A program made the translations under genes and the position numbers. Below the pieces are notes generated by a model that saw only the letters and a list, made by a program, of their open reading frames with translations, ran no database searches and was not told the DNA's origin. DNA of 64,000 nucleotides from Afifella aestuarii (GTDB lineage: Bacteria > Pseudomonadota > Alphaproteobacteria > Rhizobiales > Afifellaceae), in contig NZ_SAUF01000001.1 of the NCBI RefSeq assembly GCF_004023665.1, positions 1,598,501-1,662,500 on the forward strand, given 5' to 3'. Each line of letters begins with the position of its first letter. The stretch's first letter is position 1. This document shows, in pieces, positions 1-10,604 of the stretch.

Positions 1-1
1 A

Positions 2-1381
2 TTCGCCGGGACGGATCTCGACGGCTGGGGGTCGGAGGATGGAAAGCCGTTTTCGCTGATCGGTGTGCCGATCAAAAACGGCGAGGCGGTCGTCGGCACG
101 CTGACGATCGACCGCAGCTACGAATTCGCCGATCAGACACCGTTCGATCAGGATGTCCGTTTTCTGACACTTGTCGCCAATCTCCTCGGCCAGACGTTGC
201 GGTTGCACAAGGCGGTGGCGCGCGACCGCGAGCGACTGATGGCCGAACAACGGCGGCTCGAAAAGCAATTGTCGGCGGGGCGAGACGACGGCGTGGCCTC
301 CGGCAAGATCGAAGGCATCGTCGGCGAGAGCCCGGCCTTGCGTGCGGCCCTCGACAAGGTGCGGATCGTGGCGCGCAGTCGTTCGACCGTGCTGCTGCGT
401 GGGGAATCGGGCACCGGCAAAGAGCTCTTCGCCTCGGCGATCCACGATCTGTCGCCGCGCAGTTCCGGCCCTTTCGTCAAACTCAATTGTGCGGCACTGC
501 CGGAAAGCGTGCTCGAATCGGAGCTCTTCGGCCATGAGAAGGGGGCCTTCACCGGGGCCATCCAGCAGCGCAAGGGGCGCTTCGAACTCGCCCATGGCGG
601 CACGCTCTTTCTCGACGAAATCGGCGAGATTTCCGCCGCCTTTCAAGCGAAGCTCTTGCGGGTGCTGCAGGAGGGCGAGTTTGAACGTGTCGGTGGCACG
701 CGCTCGCTCAAGGTCGATGTGCGGCTCGTATGTGCTACCAACCGGGATCTGGAGGCCGCCGTCAGCAAGGGCGAATTTCGTGCGGATCTCTACTACCGGA
801 TCAGCGTGGTACCGATTTTCCTGCCGCCATTGCGCGAGCGGACCGGCGATATCCCGCTTCTCGCGCAGGAGATCCTGCAGCGCTTCAACAAGGAGCACAG
901 CACCGATCTCACCCTGACGAGCGAAGCGCTTCGCGCGCTCTCCGGCTGCTTCTTCCCCGGCAATGTGCGGGAATTGGAAAACTGCATCCGGCGCACGGCG
1001 ACGCTGGCGCGCGACCAGCAGATCGTGGCGCATGATCTTGCCTGTCAGAATGACGGATGCCTTTCCTCCGTTCTCTGGCAGGGAAGCCAGAGGGCTGCCC
1101 CTTCGCCCGGATTCCAGCCGCTGCCGGTCATCCAACCGCAGCCGCAGATGGGCGGGACGGTTTTTGCCGAGGGGGAAAGCCCTGCTTCGCCGCAAGCCTG
1201 CCCGTCGCCCGGCGCCTGCCCGGTGCCCGGAGGAGATACGCGCTCGGAGCGTGACCGGCTGGTCGAGGCGATGGAGACGGCGGGCTGGGTGCAGGCGAAG
1301 GCGGCGCGCATTCTCGGCATGACGCCGCGCCAGATCGGCTACGCCCTTCGCAAGCATTCGATTCCGATCAAGCGCTTCTGA
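2..1381 (+). CDS. nifA: Nif-specific sigma-54 activator NifA (5' end outside window)
   Basis: NifA is the enhancer-binding activator that opens RpoN promoters of the nif genes. The frame is open to the left edge, so the start and most of the N-terminal GAF domain are missing. Seen: the end of the GAF domain, then an AAA+ domain with Walker A GESGTGKE and the sigma-54 contact loop GAFTGA, a Pro-rich linker, and a Fis-type helix-turn-helix at the C-terminus. Four cysteines at the end of the AAA+ domain and start of the linker (codons at 947, 983, 1043, 1058) have spacing C-X11-C-X19-C-X4-C, the signature of oxygen-sensitive NifA proteins of rhizobia and relatives. The four sigma-54 promoters downstream are its expected targets. 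Confidence 0.96.
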   Translation, partial: FAGTDLDGWGSEDGKPFSLIGVPIKNGEAVVGTLTIDRSYEFADQTPFDQDVRFLTLVANLLGQTLRLHKAVARDRERLMAEQRRLEKQLSAGRDDGVASGKIEGIVGESPALRAALDKVRIVARSRSTVLLRGESGTGKELFASAIHDLSPRSSGPFVKLNCAALPESVLESELFGHEKGAFTGAIQQRKGRFELAHGGTLFLDEIGEISAAFQAKLLRVLQEGEFERVGGTRSLKVDVRLVCATNRDLEAAVSKGEFRADLYYRISVVPIFLPPLRERTGDIPLLAQEILQRFNKEHSTDLTLTSEALRALSGCFFPGNVRELENCIRRTATLARDQQIVAHDLACQNDGCLSSVLWQGSQRAAPSPGFQPLPVIQPQPQMGGTVFAEGESPASPQACPSPGACPVPGGDTRSERDRLVEAMETAGWVQAKAARILGMTPRQIGYALRKHSIPIKRF

Positions 1382-1402
1382 GTAGGACGGCAGGCCCGCC
1401 AA

Positions 1403-1437
1403 TGTCGGAGACCCGACACGATGTCGGAGCCGCGACA
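1403..1437 (+). promoter_or_regulatory. Two NifA upstream activator sites before nifB
   Basis: Two exact TGT-N10-ACA sites lie at 1403-1418 and 1422-1437, starting 19 bases apart, so NifA dimers would sit about two helical turns apart. Both begin TGTCGGAG and end CGACA. They lie roughly 60-90 bases upstream of the -24 element, the usual range for NifA looping activation. Confidence 0.85.
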
Positions 1438-1493
1438 GGGTTTTGTCTCTGGCTGGGTGATGCCAACCCCTTGTAAATACGCCATTTTCGTTT

Positions 1494-1509
1494 TGGCATG
1501 GGGCTTGCT
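1494..1509 (+). promoter_or_regulatory. Sigma-54 (-24/-12) promoter of the nifB operon
   Basis: TGGCAT-N5-TTGCT fits the RpoN consensus TGGCAC-N5-TTGCW with one change. GG is at 1495-1496 and GC at 1507-1508, so transcription would start near 1520, just ahead of the nifB start region. Confidence 0.85.
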
Positions 1510-1538
1510 GCACGGTTCCTGAAAGACGCTTTGGATGT

Positions 1539-3035
1539 GTGTCGCGGAGGGATCGATTGGCTCAGCTCATCTCGCTTGGCAGCCTGAAGGCGCCGACATC
1601 TGCCGCCAAAATGCGGGCCTCGCTGGCCAAGTCCGGCTGCGCCTCATCGAGCTGCGGCTCTTCTGACGGACCCGCCGATATGTCTCCGGAATTGTGGGAG
1701 CGGGTGAAGGATCACCCCTGCTATTCGGAAGAGGCGCATCATTATTTCGCGCGCATGCATGTCGCCGTCGCGCCCGCCTGCAACATCCAGTGCAATTACT
1801 GCAATCGGAAGTACGATTGCGCCAATGAAAGCCGGCCGGGCGTCGTCTCCGAGCGGCTCGACCCCGATCAGGCGGTCAAGAAAGTCATCGCGGTCGCCAA
1901 CGAGGTGCCGCAGCTTTCCGTCCTCGGCATCGCCGGCCCCGGCGACGCCTGCTACGATTGGCGCAAGACGAAAGAGACGTTTGAGCGGGTTTCCAAGGAA
2001 ATCCCGGACCTCAAGCTCTGTCTGTCGACCAACGGTCTGGCGCTGCCGGATTACGTCGACGAGATCGCCGAGATGGCGATCGACCATGTGACGATCACCA
2101 TCAATGCGATCGATCCGGAGATCGGCGCGAAGATCTATCCCTGGGTCTTCTACGATCACCGGCGCTGGACGGGCGTGGAGGCCTCTCGGATCCTGCTGGA
2201 GCGGCAGATGCTCGGCCTGGAGATGCTCGTGGCCCGCGACATCCTGGTGAAGGTCAATTCCGTCATGATCCCCGGGATCAACGACGAGCATTTGATCGAG
2301 GTGAATAAGGCGGTGAAGGCGAAGGGCGCCTTCCTCCACAACATCATGCCGCTCATTTCCGACCCCGCCCACGGCACGCATTTCGGGCTGACGGGGCAGC
2401 GCGGGCCCACGCCGATGGAGGTGAAGGCGCTGCAGGACAAGGTGGAGGGCGGAACCAAGCTGATGCGACATTGCCGCCAGTGCCGCGCCGATGCGGTCGG
2501 TATCCTCGGCGAAGATCGCGGCCAGGAATTCACCATGGATCAGCTGCCCGAGACGGTGTCCTACGATCCGGCGCGACGCGAGGAATATCGCTCGGTGGTC
2601 GCGACGGTGCGCGGCGAGCACGCGGCGACCAAAGAGGCGGCCAAAGCAGATCTTGCCGAAGTTCGGGATGCGCCGGCGCTTCTTGTCGCGGTGGCAACAA
2701 GAGGTGGCGGGCGTATCAATCTACACTTCGGTCATGCACAGGAATTCCAGGTCTTCGAAGTTTCACCTGGTGGCGTGACCTTCGTGGGGCATCGCAAAGT
2801 CGAGCAATATTGCCATGGTGGACACGGCGAGGAGAGGGCCTTCGACGGCATTGTCGAAACGCTGCAAGGCGTCTCCACGGTTTTGTGCGCGAAGATTGGC
2901 GAAGCCCCAAAAGATCGACTGGAGAAGGTCGGCATCAAGGCGAGCGACGCCCATGCTTTTGACTGGATCGAGGCAGGGATTGCTGCCTGGTACGCCGCCG
3001 AATACGGCACCCAGCCTGCAATGCTGACAGCCTAA
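1539..3035 (+). CDS. nifB: FeMo-cofactor biosynthesis radical SAM protein NifB
   Basis: NifB fuses [4Fe-4S] units with a carbide and sulfur to make NifB-co, the core of FeMo-co. Seen: the radical SAM motif C-X3-C-X2-C at residues 81-88 (CNIQCNYC), a SAM-binding barrel to about residue 330, and a C-terminal NifX/NafY-like domain (about 385-498), as in long NifB proteins. The start is uncertain. GTG at 1539 has no clear ribosome site, whereas GGAGG at 1546-1550 is 6 bases before an in-frame TTG at 1557, which may be the true start and would remove six residues. It is first in the operon nifB-fdxN-nifZ-nifT-SIR2. Confidence 0.97.
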   Translation: MSRRDRLAQLISLGSLKAPTSAAKMRASLAKSGCASSSCGSSDGPADMSPELWERVKDHPCYSEEAHHYFARMHVAVAPACNIQCNYCNRKYDCANESRPGVVSERLDPDQAVKKVIAVANEVPQLSVLGIAGPGDACYDWRKTKETFERVSKEIPDLKLCLSTNGLALPDYVDEIAEMAIDHVTITINAIDPEIGAKIYPWVFYDHRRWTGVEASRILLERQMLGLEMLVARDILVKVNSVMIPGINDEHLIEVNKAVKAKGAFLHNIMPLISDPAHGTHFGLTGQRGPTPMEVKALQDKVEGGTKLMRHCRQCRADAVGILGEDRGQEFTMDQLPETVSYDPARREEYRSVVATVRGEHAATKEAAKADLAEVRDAPALLVAVATRGGGRINLHFGHAQEFQVFEVSPGGVTFVGHRKVEQYCHGGHGEERAFDGIVETLQGVSTVLCAKIGEAPKDRLEKVGIKASDAHAFDWIEAGIAAWYAAEYGTQPAMLTA

Positions 3036-3052
3036 CCGAGAGGAGAAATCAA

Positions 3053-3247
3053 ATGGCTTACAAGATCATCAAGTCCCAGTGCACCGTTTGCGGCGCCTGT
3101 GAATTCGAGTGCCCGAACGCGGCGATCAAGTTCAAAGGCGACACCTACATCATCGATCAGGACAAGTGCACGGAATGCGAGGGACATTTCGATGCCCCGC
3201 AATGCGTCGCCGTCTGCCCGGTCCCGGACACCTGCGTCCCGGCCTGA
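3053..3247 (+). CDS. fdxN: Nif-associated 2[4Fe-4S] ferredoxin FdxN
   Basis: A 64-residue ferredoxin. The first cluster motif is [11 protein letters not shown]. The second is expanded, CTEC followed by eight residues and then CVAVCP, the form typical of FdxN-type ferredoxins beside nifB. In other diazotrophs FdxN supplies electrons to nitrogenase or to NifB-co synthesis; its place right after nifB fits the second role. A strong ribosome site (GAGGAG) precedes the ATG. The gap to nifB is 17 bases, so the two are co-transcribed. Confidence 0.93.
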   Translation: MAYKIIKSQCTVCGACEFECPNAAIKFKGDTYIIDQDKCTECEGHFDAPQCVAVCPVPDTCVPA

Positions 3248-3258
3248 GTTGAATTGGC

Positions 3259-3288
3259 CGCCGGCGGGTCGGGTTCGGCCCGCCGGCG
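3259..3288 (+). terminator. Strong GC hairpin after fdxN (attenuator or RNA-stabilising stem)
   Basis: A perfect 10-bp stem (CGCCGGCGGG paired with CCCGCCGGCG) encloses a 10-base loop and is followed by CTGTCTTTT. It lies inside the nifB operon, before nifZ, with no new promoter visible. It could be a partial terminator that lowers nifZ-nifT-SIR2 expression, or a 3' stem that stabilises the nifB-fdxN message. Confidence 0.55.
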
Positions 3289-3354
3289 CTGTCTTTTGCG
3301 CCCCGGACGGATCACCCCCGACCTGACATTCGCCATGTCGTGAAGGAGACTGCG

Positions 3355-3672
3355 ATGGGACTTGCCCGCGAAGAAGAGGTGGAGATCTACGATCAGCCTC
3401 TCTTCATGCCCGGCGCCAAGGTGCGTGCCCGCAAGGCCGTCAAGAACGACGGGACGATGCCTGGCTGCGAGATCGGCGAGATCGTCGTGCGCAAAGGTGA
3501 CGAAGGATATGTGCGCGACGTCGGCACCTATCTGCAGCGGTTTTACATCTACGCGGTCGAGTTTCTCGACTGCGGCAGGATCGTCGGCATGCGCGGGCGC
3601 GAGCTGATCGCCGTCGATGCGGGCGACGGAGCGGCGAGCGACATTTCGGACGAGCAGGAGACAGCAGCATGA
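3355..3672 (+). CDS. nifZ: Nitrogenase maturation protein NifZ
   Basis: NifZ helps form the second P-cluster of the MoFe protein. The 105-residue product matches the short NifZ family by its N-terminal core (a run of Gly, Val and Arg around PGAKVRARK, then GEIVVRKGDEGYVRDVG) and a variable acidic tail. ATG at 3355 is chosen because AAGGAG lies 6 bases ahead; an upstream in-frame GTG at 3340 would overlap that ribosome site. The gene ends in an ATGA overlap with nifT, which implies translational coupling. Confidence 0.92.
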   Translation: MGLAREEEVEIYDQPLFMPGAKVRARKAVKNDGTMPGCEIGEIVVRKGDEGYVRDVGTYLQRFYIYAVEFLDCGRIVGMRGRELIAVDAGDGAASDISDEQETAA

Positions 3673-3884
3673 AAGTGATGATCCGCAGCACGCCCAAGGG
3701 GCTTTCCGCCTATGTCGCGAAGAAGGATCTCGAAGAGCCGATCGTCGAATGCGAGCACGAGGCGCTGTGGGGCGGCTGGGTGAAGCTGAAGAACGGCTGG
3801 ATTCTCGAGCTGCCGGAGATGGACGTCGACACCAAGCTCCCGATCACGGTCGAAGCGCGGCGCCGCCCGGAAAGCGTTTCATGA
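3669..3884 (+). CDS. nifT: NifT/FixU family protein
   Basis: A 71-residue product of the NifT/FixU family, with the typical core KKDLEEPIV and the tryptophan-rich stretch WGGWVKLKNGW. Its biochemical function is unknown; mutants in other diazotrophs have mild or no phenotype. It is tied by ATGA overlaps both to nifZ upstream and to the SIR2-like gene downstream, so the three products are likely made in step. Confidence 0.93.
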   Translation: MKVMIRSTPKGLSAYVAKKDLEEPIVECEHEALWGGWVKLKNGWILELPEMDVDTKLPITVEARRRPESVS

Positions 3885-4756
3885 GTGCTGCTGCGGCTTT
3901 GGACGAGGTGGTTGTCCGCAACGCCGAGCCGATTCTTGACGATATCGTCCGTCGCCTGAAGGGCGGCGGCATCATTCCTTATCTCGGTCCCGGTGTGTTG
4001 CCCGCCGATGCGGGCGTCCCGACAAGCTATGCGGCATTGGCCGAATTCTTCTCCGCAAAAGTCGCCCTGCCGAGACGGGCCCGGGGCAATCCCTGGGCCT
4101 CCGCGCAGTTCATCGAGGGGCGCAAGCATCGCAAGACGCTCGACGCCCTGATGGCAGCGGCGTTTGCCGAACCGGTGGCACCGACGCCGCTTCACGAGGC
4201 GCTCGCCTCATGTTCGGAAATCCCGATGATCGTCGACAGCTGGTACGATGGGGCGATGCGGTCCGCGCTCGCTCAATGCACCAGCCGGGGCGCCGATTGG
4301 GGCGAAGTGCAGGGGATCACCCGCGCCGGCATCGGCGAATTTCTCTGGTTCCGCTTTTACGATGCCGAAGGCGGGGAGGTGAGCGCGCCGCAAGATGAAT
4401 GGCGGACGCTCCTCTATAAGCCGCATGGCGGCGTGGCGCCGGCCCACAATTATCTCATCGCCGATTCCGACTATGTTGAAGTGCTGACGGAAATCGACAT
4501 CCAGACGCCGATCCCTGAGATCGTGCGCGCGCGACGGACGAGTTGCGGGTTTCTCTTCATCGGCTGTCGCTTCGACGATCAGATGCTCCGGCTCTATGCC
4601 CGGCAGATCATGAAGCGTTCCAAGGGGCCTTATTTCGCGCTGGTGGAGCCCGAAGGGCTCACGCGCAACGAGCTGCGCTTCTTCGAGACGGAAACGATCA
4701 CGCCGCTTGCCGTTTCCCCGGCAAGACTGGCCGAACGCCTCGCAGAGCTCGCCTGA
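3881..4756 (+). CDS. SIR2-like domain protein of the nif operon
   Basis: A 291-residue protein with the layout of the SIR2-like (SIR2_2) fold. It has a glycine-rich nucleotide loop near the N-terminus (GGGIIPYLGPG), a segment KPHGG then IADSDYVEV in the place of the usual K-HG...T-x-DY, and FIGCRFDDQML near the C-terminus. Where active SIR2 NADases have T-N-Y-D, this protein reads DSWYD, so the key Asn seems replaced (eye alignment). Start ATG 3881 overlaps the nifT stop (ATGA). SIR2-like genes are known beside nifZ-nifT in some alphaproteobacteria, but their role in nitrogen fixation is not established. It could sense NAD(H) or ADP-ribose, or modify a nif protein; both are inference. Confidence 0.8.
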   Translation: MSAAAALDEVVVRNAEPILDDIVRRLKGGGIIPYLGPGVLPADAGVPTSYAALAEFFSAKVALPRRARGNPWASAQFIEGRKHRKTLDALMAAAFAEPVAPTPLHEALASCSEIPMIVDSWYDGAMRSALAQCTSRGADWGEVQGITRAGIGEFLWFRFYDAEGGEVSAPQDEWRTLLYKPHGGVAPAHNYLIADSDYVEVLTEIDIQTPIPEIVRARRTSCGFLFIGCRFDDQMLRLYARQIMKRSKGPYFALVEPEGLTRNELRFFETETITPLAVSPARLAERLAELA

Positions 4757-4919
4757 GCCTCTTCTTTTCCTCACATGACTTTTATGCGGCCGACAGCTTT
4801 TGCGGCCGATCGCTCGCGGCGCTTTGGCCTGTCGCTGCGCCAGGTCACGACGAAACGCGACATCCGCGATGTCGTGTCGGTTTTGTCGGTTGTTCGGCTC
4901 GCGTCCCACTGTCGTCTTT

Positions 4920-4935
4920 TGTCGGAGATCGGACA
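4920..4935 (+). promoter_or_regulatory. NifA upstream activator site of nifH
   Basis: An exact TGT-N10-ACA (TGTCGGAGATCGGACA), 77 bases upstream of the -24 element. It shares the TGTCGGAG start with both nifB sites. Confidence 0.85.
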
Positions 4936-4985
4936 GCGACTGTCGGACGCTCGGCTCTCTCAAAAATCTCACCACCACTTAATAA

Positions 4986-5996
<1,011 letters not shown>

Positions 5997-6065
5997 TTGT
6001 CCCGCCCGGCCGCCGCGGGGCGGTGGCCGGGCTCATCTTCAACATTGTTCGATGAGGAGAGCGCT

Positions 6066-7565
6066 ATGAGCCTCGACCACAAGAACGACGCCGAGTTCCA
6101 CGCCAGCCTCATTGAGGAGGTGTTGAAGGCCTATCCGGACAAGGCCCAAAAGAAGCGGAGCCGGCATCTGAGTGTCGCCAAGCCTGCGGAGGCCCCTGAA
6201 GAGGGTGGCGAACAGAATCTGTCGGAATGTGCCGTCAAATCCAACATCAAGTCGATCCCGGGCGTCATGACGATCCGCGGCTGCGCCTACGCCGGATCCA
6301 AGGGCGTGGTGTGGGGCCCGGTGAAGGACATGGTCCATATCAGCCATGGCCCTGTCGGCTGCGGCCAGTATTCCTGGGCCCAGCGCCGCAACTATTACAC
6401 CGGCACGACCGGCGTCGACACCTTCGTGACGATGCAGTTCACCACCGACTTCCAAGAGCGCGACATCGTCTTCGGCGGTGACAAGAAGCTCGAAAAGGTG
6501 ATCGACGAGATCAACGAGCTGTTCCCGCTCGCCAACGGCATCTCCGTGCAGTCGGAATGCCCGATCGGTCTGATCGGTGACGATATCGAGGCCGTGGCGC
6601 GCAAGAAGAAGAGCGAAACCGGCAAGACTGTCGTGCCGGTGCGCTGCGAGGGCTTCCGTGGCGTGTCGCAGTCGCTCGGCCACCACATCGCCAACGACAC
6701 GATCCGCGACTGGGTGCTCGACAAGAGCGAACGCGAGTTCGAGGCGACGGATTACGACGTCACCATCATCGGCGACTACAATATCGGCGGCGATGCCTGG
6801 GCCTCGCGCCGGCTCCTGGAAGAGATGGGCCTCCGCGTCATCGGCAGCTGGTCCGGTGACGGCACGCTTGCCGAACTCGAGCAGGCGCCGAAGGCGAAGC
6901 TCAACCTCATCCATTGCTACCGGTCGATGAACTACATCTGCCGCCACATGGAAGAGAAGCACGGCGTGCCGTGGACGGAGTACAATCTCTTCGGCCCGAC
7001 GCAGATCGCCCAATCGCTGCGCCATATCGCCAGCTACTTTGATGACACCATCAAGGAAGGTGCCGAGCGCGTCATCGCCAAGTACCAGCCGCTCGTCGAT
7101 GCCGTCATCTCAAAGTACAAGCCGCGCCTCGAAGGCAAGACGGTGATGCTCTATGTCGGCGGCCTGCGTCCGCGCCACATCGTCAATGCTTATGACGATC
7201 TCGGCATGGAAATCGTCGGAACGGGTTATGAATTCGCCCATAACGACGATTATCAGCGTACCGGCCATTACGTGAAAGAAGGCACGCTCATCTACGATGA
7301 CGTGACCGGCTACGAGCTGGAGAAGTTCATCGAGCAGATCCGGCCCAATCTCGTCGGCTCGGGCATCAAGGAAAAGTACCCGGTGCAGAAGATGGGCATC
7401 CCGTTCCGTCAGATGCATTCCTGGGACTATTCCGGCCCCTATCACGGCTACGACGGTTTCGCGGTTTTCGCCCGCGACATGGACCTCGCCATCAACAACC
7501 CCGTCTGGGATCTGTTCGACGCTCCCTGGACCAAGACCGAGCCGCTGGCGGTCGCCGCCGAATAG
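6066..7565 (+). CDS. nifD: Nitrogenase MoFe protein alpha chain NifD
   Basis: The alpha subunit carries the FeMo-cofactor where N2 is reduced. It has 499 residues. P-cluster ligands are visible as Cys73 (RGCAYAG) and Cys99 (GPVGCGQYS), and a third in [11 protein letters not shown]. The FeMo-co ligand Cys sits in [11 protein letters not shown], and the ligand His in the stretch [18 protein letters not shown] 6066 is chosen, with GAGGAG ahead, rather than reading on from the nifH stop. The spacer to nifH is 69 bases. Confidence 0.99.
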   Translation: MSLDHKNDAEFHASLIEEVLKAYPDKAQKKRSRHLSVAKPAEAPEEGGEQNLSECAVKSNIKSIPGVMTIRGCAYAGSKGVVWGPVKDMVHISHGPVGCGQYSWAQRRNYYTGTTGVDTFVTMQFTTDFQERDIVFGGDKKLEKVIDEINELFPLANGISVQSECPIGLIGDDIEAVARKKKSETGKTVVPVRCEGFRGVSQSLGHHIANDTIRDWVLDKSEREFEATDYDVTIIGDYNIGGDAWASRRLLEEMGLRVIGSWSGDGTLAELEQAPKAKLNLIHCYRSMNYICRHMEEKHGVPWTEYNLFGPTQIAQSLRHIASYFDDTIKEGAERVIAKYQPLVDAVISKYKPRLEGKTVMLYVGGLRPRHIVNAYDDLGMEIVGTGYEFAHNDDYQRTGHYVKEGTLIYDDVTGYELEKFIEQIRPNLVGSGIKEKYPVQKMGIPFRQMHSWDYSGPYHGYDGFAVFARDMDLAINNPVWDLFDAPWTKTEPLAVAAE

Positions 7566-7596
7566 CGCGCGCCGAGCCTCAAGAAGGAATGGACCC

Positions 7597-9132
7597 ATGC
7601 CACAATCTGCAGAGAAAGTCCTCGACCACAGCCTTCTGTTCCGGGAGCCGGAATACAAGGAGATGTTCGCCAAGAAGCGCGCGGACATGGAAAACATGCC
7701 TGCCGCCGAAAAGGTACAGGAAACCGCCGACTGGACGAAGAGCTGGGAATATCGCGAGAAGAATTTTGCCCGCGAATCTCTCTCCATCAACCCGGCAAAG
7801 GCCTGCCAGCCGCTCGGCGCCGTCTTCGCGGCGGCGGGCTTTGAGAAGACGCTGAGCTTCGTGCACGGCAGCCAGGGTTGCGTCGCCTATTACCGCTCGC
7901 ATCTCTCCCGCCACTTCAAGGAGCCGTGCTCGGCGGTCTCCTCGTCGATGACGGAAGATGCGGCCGTGTTCGGCGGCCTCAACAACATGGTCGAAGGCCT
8001 GAAGAACGCCTATGCGCTCTACTCGCCGAAGATGATCGCGGTGTCGACGACCTGCATGGCCGAGGTGATCGGTGACGATCTGCAGTCGTTCATCATCGGC
8101 GCCAAAGAAAAGGAATCGGTGCCGCAGGATTTCCCGGTGCCTTTTGCCCACACTCCGGCATTTGTCGGCAGCCACACGACCGGCTACGACAACATGCTGC
8201 GCGGCATTCTCGAGGGCTTCTGGGCCAATGCGGAGGTCACGAAGAACGAGACGATCAACATCGTGCCGGGCTTCGATGGGTTCGCGGTCGGCAACAACCG
8301 CGAGCTGAAGCGCATCCTCGACCTGATGGGCGTGGAGTATACGATCCTCTCCGACGTCTCCGATCAGTTCGACACGCCTTCAGATGGCGAGTTCCGCATG
8401 TATGACGGCGGTACAACGCTGGAAGCTGCGAAGAACGCGGTCAATGCCAAGGCGACGATCAGCCTGCAGCAATACTGCTCCACGAAGACGCTGCAATACG
8501 CGAAGTCCTTCGATCAGGAGACGGCGAGCTTCCACTACCCGATGGGTGTGGCGGCGACCGACGAGTTCCTGATGAAGGTGTCGGATATCACCGGCAAGGA
8601 GATCCCGGAAGAGCTCAGGATGGAGCGGGGCCGTCTCGTCGATGCGATGGCCGACAGCCAGGCCACCCTGCACGGCAAGACCTACGCCATCTACGGCGAT
8701 CCGGACTTCGTCTATGCGATGGCCCGCTTCGTGCTGGAATTCGGCGGCGAGCCGCGCCACTGCCTGGCGACCAACGGCACCAAGCCGTGGGCGAAAAAGA
8801 TGCAGGCGCTCTTCGATTCCTCGCCCTTCGGTGCGGAATGCAAGGCCTATCCGGGCAACGATCTGTGGCATATGCGGTCGCTTCTCGCCACCGAGCCGAC
8901 GGATTTCCTGATCGGCAATTCGCATGGCAAGTTCCTGGAGCGCGACACGGGCGTGCCGCTCATCCGGCTGACCTTCCCGATCTTCGACAGGCACCACCAC
9001 CACCGCTTCCCCGTCTGGGGCTATCAGGGCGGATTGCGGGTTCTGGTGACGTTGCTCGACAAGGCGTTCGACACGCTCGACGCGGCCGGTCTCGAGCCGG
9101 GCGGTGACATTTCCTTCGATTTGACCCGCTAA
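7597..9132 (+). CDS. nifK: Nitrogenase MoFe protein beta chain NifK
   Basis: The beta subunit completes the P-clusters and forms the docking face for NifH. It has 511 residues, a normal length. P-cluster cysteines are visible in [19 protein letters not shown] and [12 protein letters not shown], with the conserved serine region [16 protein letters not shown] after them. An N-terminal extension of the usual NifK kind precedes the core. It follows nifD after 31 bases with ribosome site AGAAGGA. Confidence 0.99.
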   Translation: MPQSAEKVLDHSLLFREPEYKEMFAKKRADMENMPAAEKVQETADWTKSWEYREKNFARESLSINPAKACQPLGAVFAAAGFEKTLSFVHGSQGCVAYYRSHLSRHFKEPCSAVSSSMTEDAAVFGGLNNMVEGLKNAYALYSPKMIAVSTTCMAEVIGDDLQSFIIGAKEKESVPQDFPVPFAHTPAFVGSHTTGYDNMLRGILEGFWANAEVTKNETINIVPGFDGFAVGNNRELKRILDLMGVEYTILSDVSDQFDTPSDGEFRMYDGGTTLEAAKNAVNAKATISLQQYCSTKTLQYAKSFDQETASFHYPMGVAATDEFLMKVSDITGKEIPEELRMERGRLVDAMADSQATLHGKTYAIYGDPDFVYAMARFVLEFGGEPRHCLATNGTKPWAKKMQALFDSSPFGAECKAYPGNDLWHMRSLLATEPTDFLIGNSHGKFLERDTGVPLIRLTFPIFDRHHHHRFPVWGYQGGLRVLVTLLDKAFDTLDAAGLEPGGDISFDLTR

Positions 9133-9158
9133 AAGGCGGGCGGCGCCGGGAGGCGATC

Positions 9159-10604
9159 ATGGGCGAAGTCTTGAGGTCGAAAACAGCCGAACTCTTCAAC
9201 GAGCCGGGCTGTGCGAAAAACCAGGCCAAGAGCGAAAAGGAGCGCAAAAAGGGTTGCTCCAAGCCTTTGGTGCCGGGCGCCGCCGCAGGCGGTTGCGCCT
9301 TCGACGGTGCCAAGATCGCGCTGGAGCCGATCGTCGACGTCGTGCATCTGACGCACGGGCCGTCGGCGTGCGAGGGCAACAGCTGGGACAACCGCCACGC
9401 CGCCACCTCGGGGCCGAGCACTTACCGGCTCGGTCTCACCACCGATCTCTCCGAGCTCGACATCGTCATGGGCAACGGAGAAAAGCGACTGTATCGGGCG
9501 ATCAAGGACGCGATCGCCCGATACGACCCGCCGGCCGTCTTCGTCTATCAGACCTGCGTGCCGGCGATGATCGGCGACGATATCGAGGCCGTCTGCCGCC
9601 ACGCGGCCGAGAAGACCGGCACGCCCTGCATTCCGGTCCTGTCGGCCGGCTTTTCAGGCAAGAAGAATTTCGGCAACAAGCTCGCCGGTGAGGCGCTCTT
9701 CAAGCACGTCATCGGCACCATCGAGCCTGAATATACGACGCCGACGGACGTCAATATTCTCGGCGAATACAACATCGTCGGCGAGATCTGGCAGATCAAA
9801 CCGCTTCTGGAAAAACTCGGTATCCGGCTTCTCGCCAACATCACCGGCGATGCGCGCTACCGCGATCTCGCCGGGGCGCACCGCGCCCGCGTCAACATGA
9901 TGATGTGCTCGGCGGCCCTCATCAATCTGGCGCGTCAGATGGAAGAGCGCTGGGGCATCCCGTACTTCGAAGGGTCTTTCTATGGCATCGCCGATACGTC
10001 GGCGGCGCTGCGCACGCTTGCCCGGATGCTGGTCGAGCGCGGAGCTCCCGAAGATCTTTTGCAGCGTACGGAAGTGCTCATCGCGGCGGAGGAGGCGCGG
10101 GCCTGGGCGCGCATCGAACCTTACCGCGAGATCCTCAAGGGCAAGCGCGTCATCCTCTATACGGGCGGGGTCAAATCCTGGTCGATCGTCTCCGCGCTTC
10201 AGGAAATCGGCATGAAGATCGTCGCAACGTCGGTGCGCAAGTCGACGGAAGGCGACAAGGAGCGGATCAAGGAGATCATGGACGATCCGCATATGGTCGG
10301 CTCCGTGCCGGCCCGCGAGATGTATGCGAGGCTCGCCAATGACGAGGCGGACATTCTCCTGTCGGGCGGCAAGACGCAGTATGTCGGCCTGAAGGCGCGC
10401 AGGCCGTGGCTCGATATCAACCAGGAGCGCAATTACGCCTATGCCGGCTATGACGGCACCGTGGCGCTCGTCGCCGAGCTCGCGAAATCCTTGTCCAATC
10501 CTGTTTGGGAAGAAATCCGCCGGCCTGCACCCTGGGAAATCTCCGCTGATATCGTGCCGCTCGATTGCGGACCGCAATCGCGTTCCGGCCTTGGGGAGGC
10601 TTGA
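9159..10604 (+). CDS. nifE: FeMo-cofactor scaffold protein NifE
   Basis: NifE, with NifN, forms the NifD/K-like scaffold on which NifB-co is matured to FeMo-co. It has 481 residues. The conserved cysteines are in AGGCAFDGAK, GPSACEGNSW and YQTCVPAMIGDD, mirroring the NifD P-cluster ligands. The C-terminal half carries the second Rossmann-like repeat. It starts 26 bases after nifK with GGGAGG ahead, and its stop codon directly abuts the nifN start. Confidence 0.98.
   Translation: MGEVLRSKTAELFNEPGCAKNQAKSEKERKKGCSKPLVPGAAAGGCAFDGAKIALEPIVDVVHLTHGPSACEGNSWDNRHAATSGPSTYRLGLTTDLSELDIVMGNGEKRLYRAIKDAIARYDPPAVFVYQTCVPAMIGDDIEAVCRHAAEKTGTPCIPVLSAGFSGKKNFGNKLAGEALFKHVIGTIEPEYTTPTDVNILGEYNIVGEIWQIKPLLEKLGIRLLANITGDARYRDLAGAHRARVNMMMCSAALINLARQMEERWGIPYFEGSFYGIADTSAALRTLARMLVERGAPEDLLQRTEVLIAAEEARAWARIEPYREILKGKRVILYTGGVKSWSIVSALQEIGMKIVATSVRKSTEGDKERIKEIMDDPHMVGSVPAREMYARLANDEADILLSGGKTQYVGLKARRPWLDINQERNYAYAGYDGTVALVAELAKSLSNPVWEEIRRPAPWEISADIVPLDCGPQSRSGLGEA

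Noticed and set aside
1644-2621. Long open frame (325 codons) on the minus strand opposite nifB, and a similar one opposite nifD (6039-7025).
   Set aside because: Both lie fully inside well-identified genes, have His/Arg/Asp-rich compositions typical of antisense reading in GC-rich DNA, and match no family.
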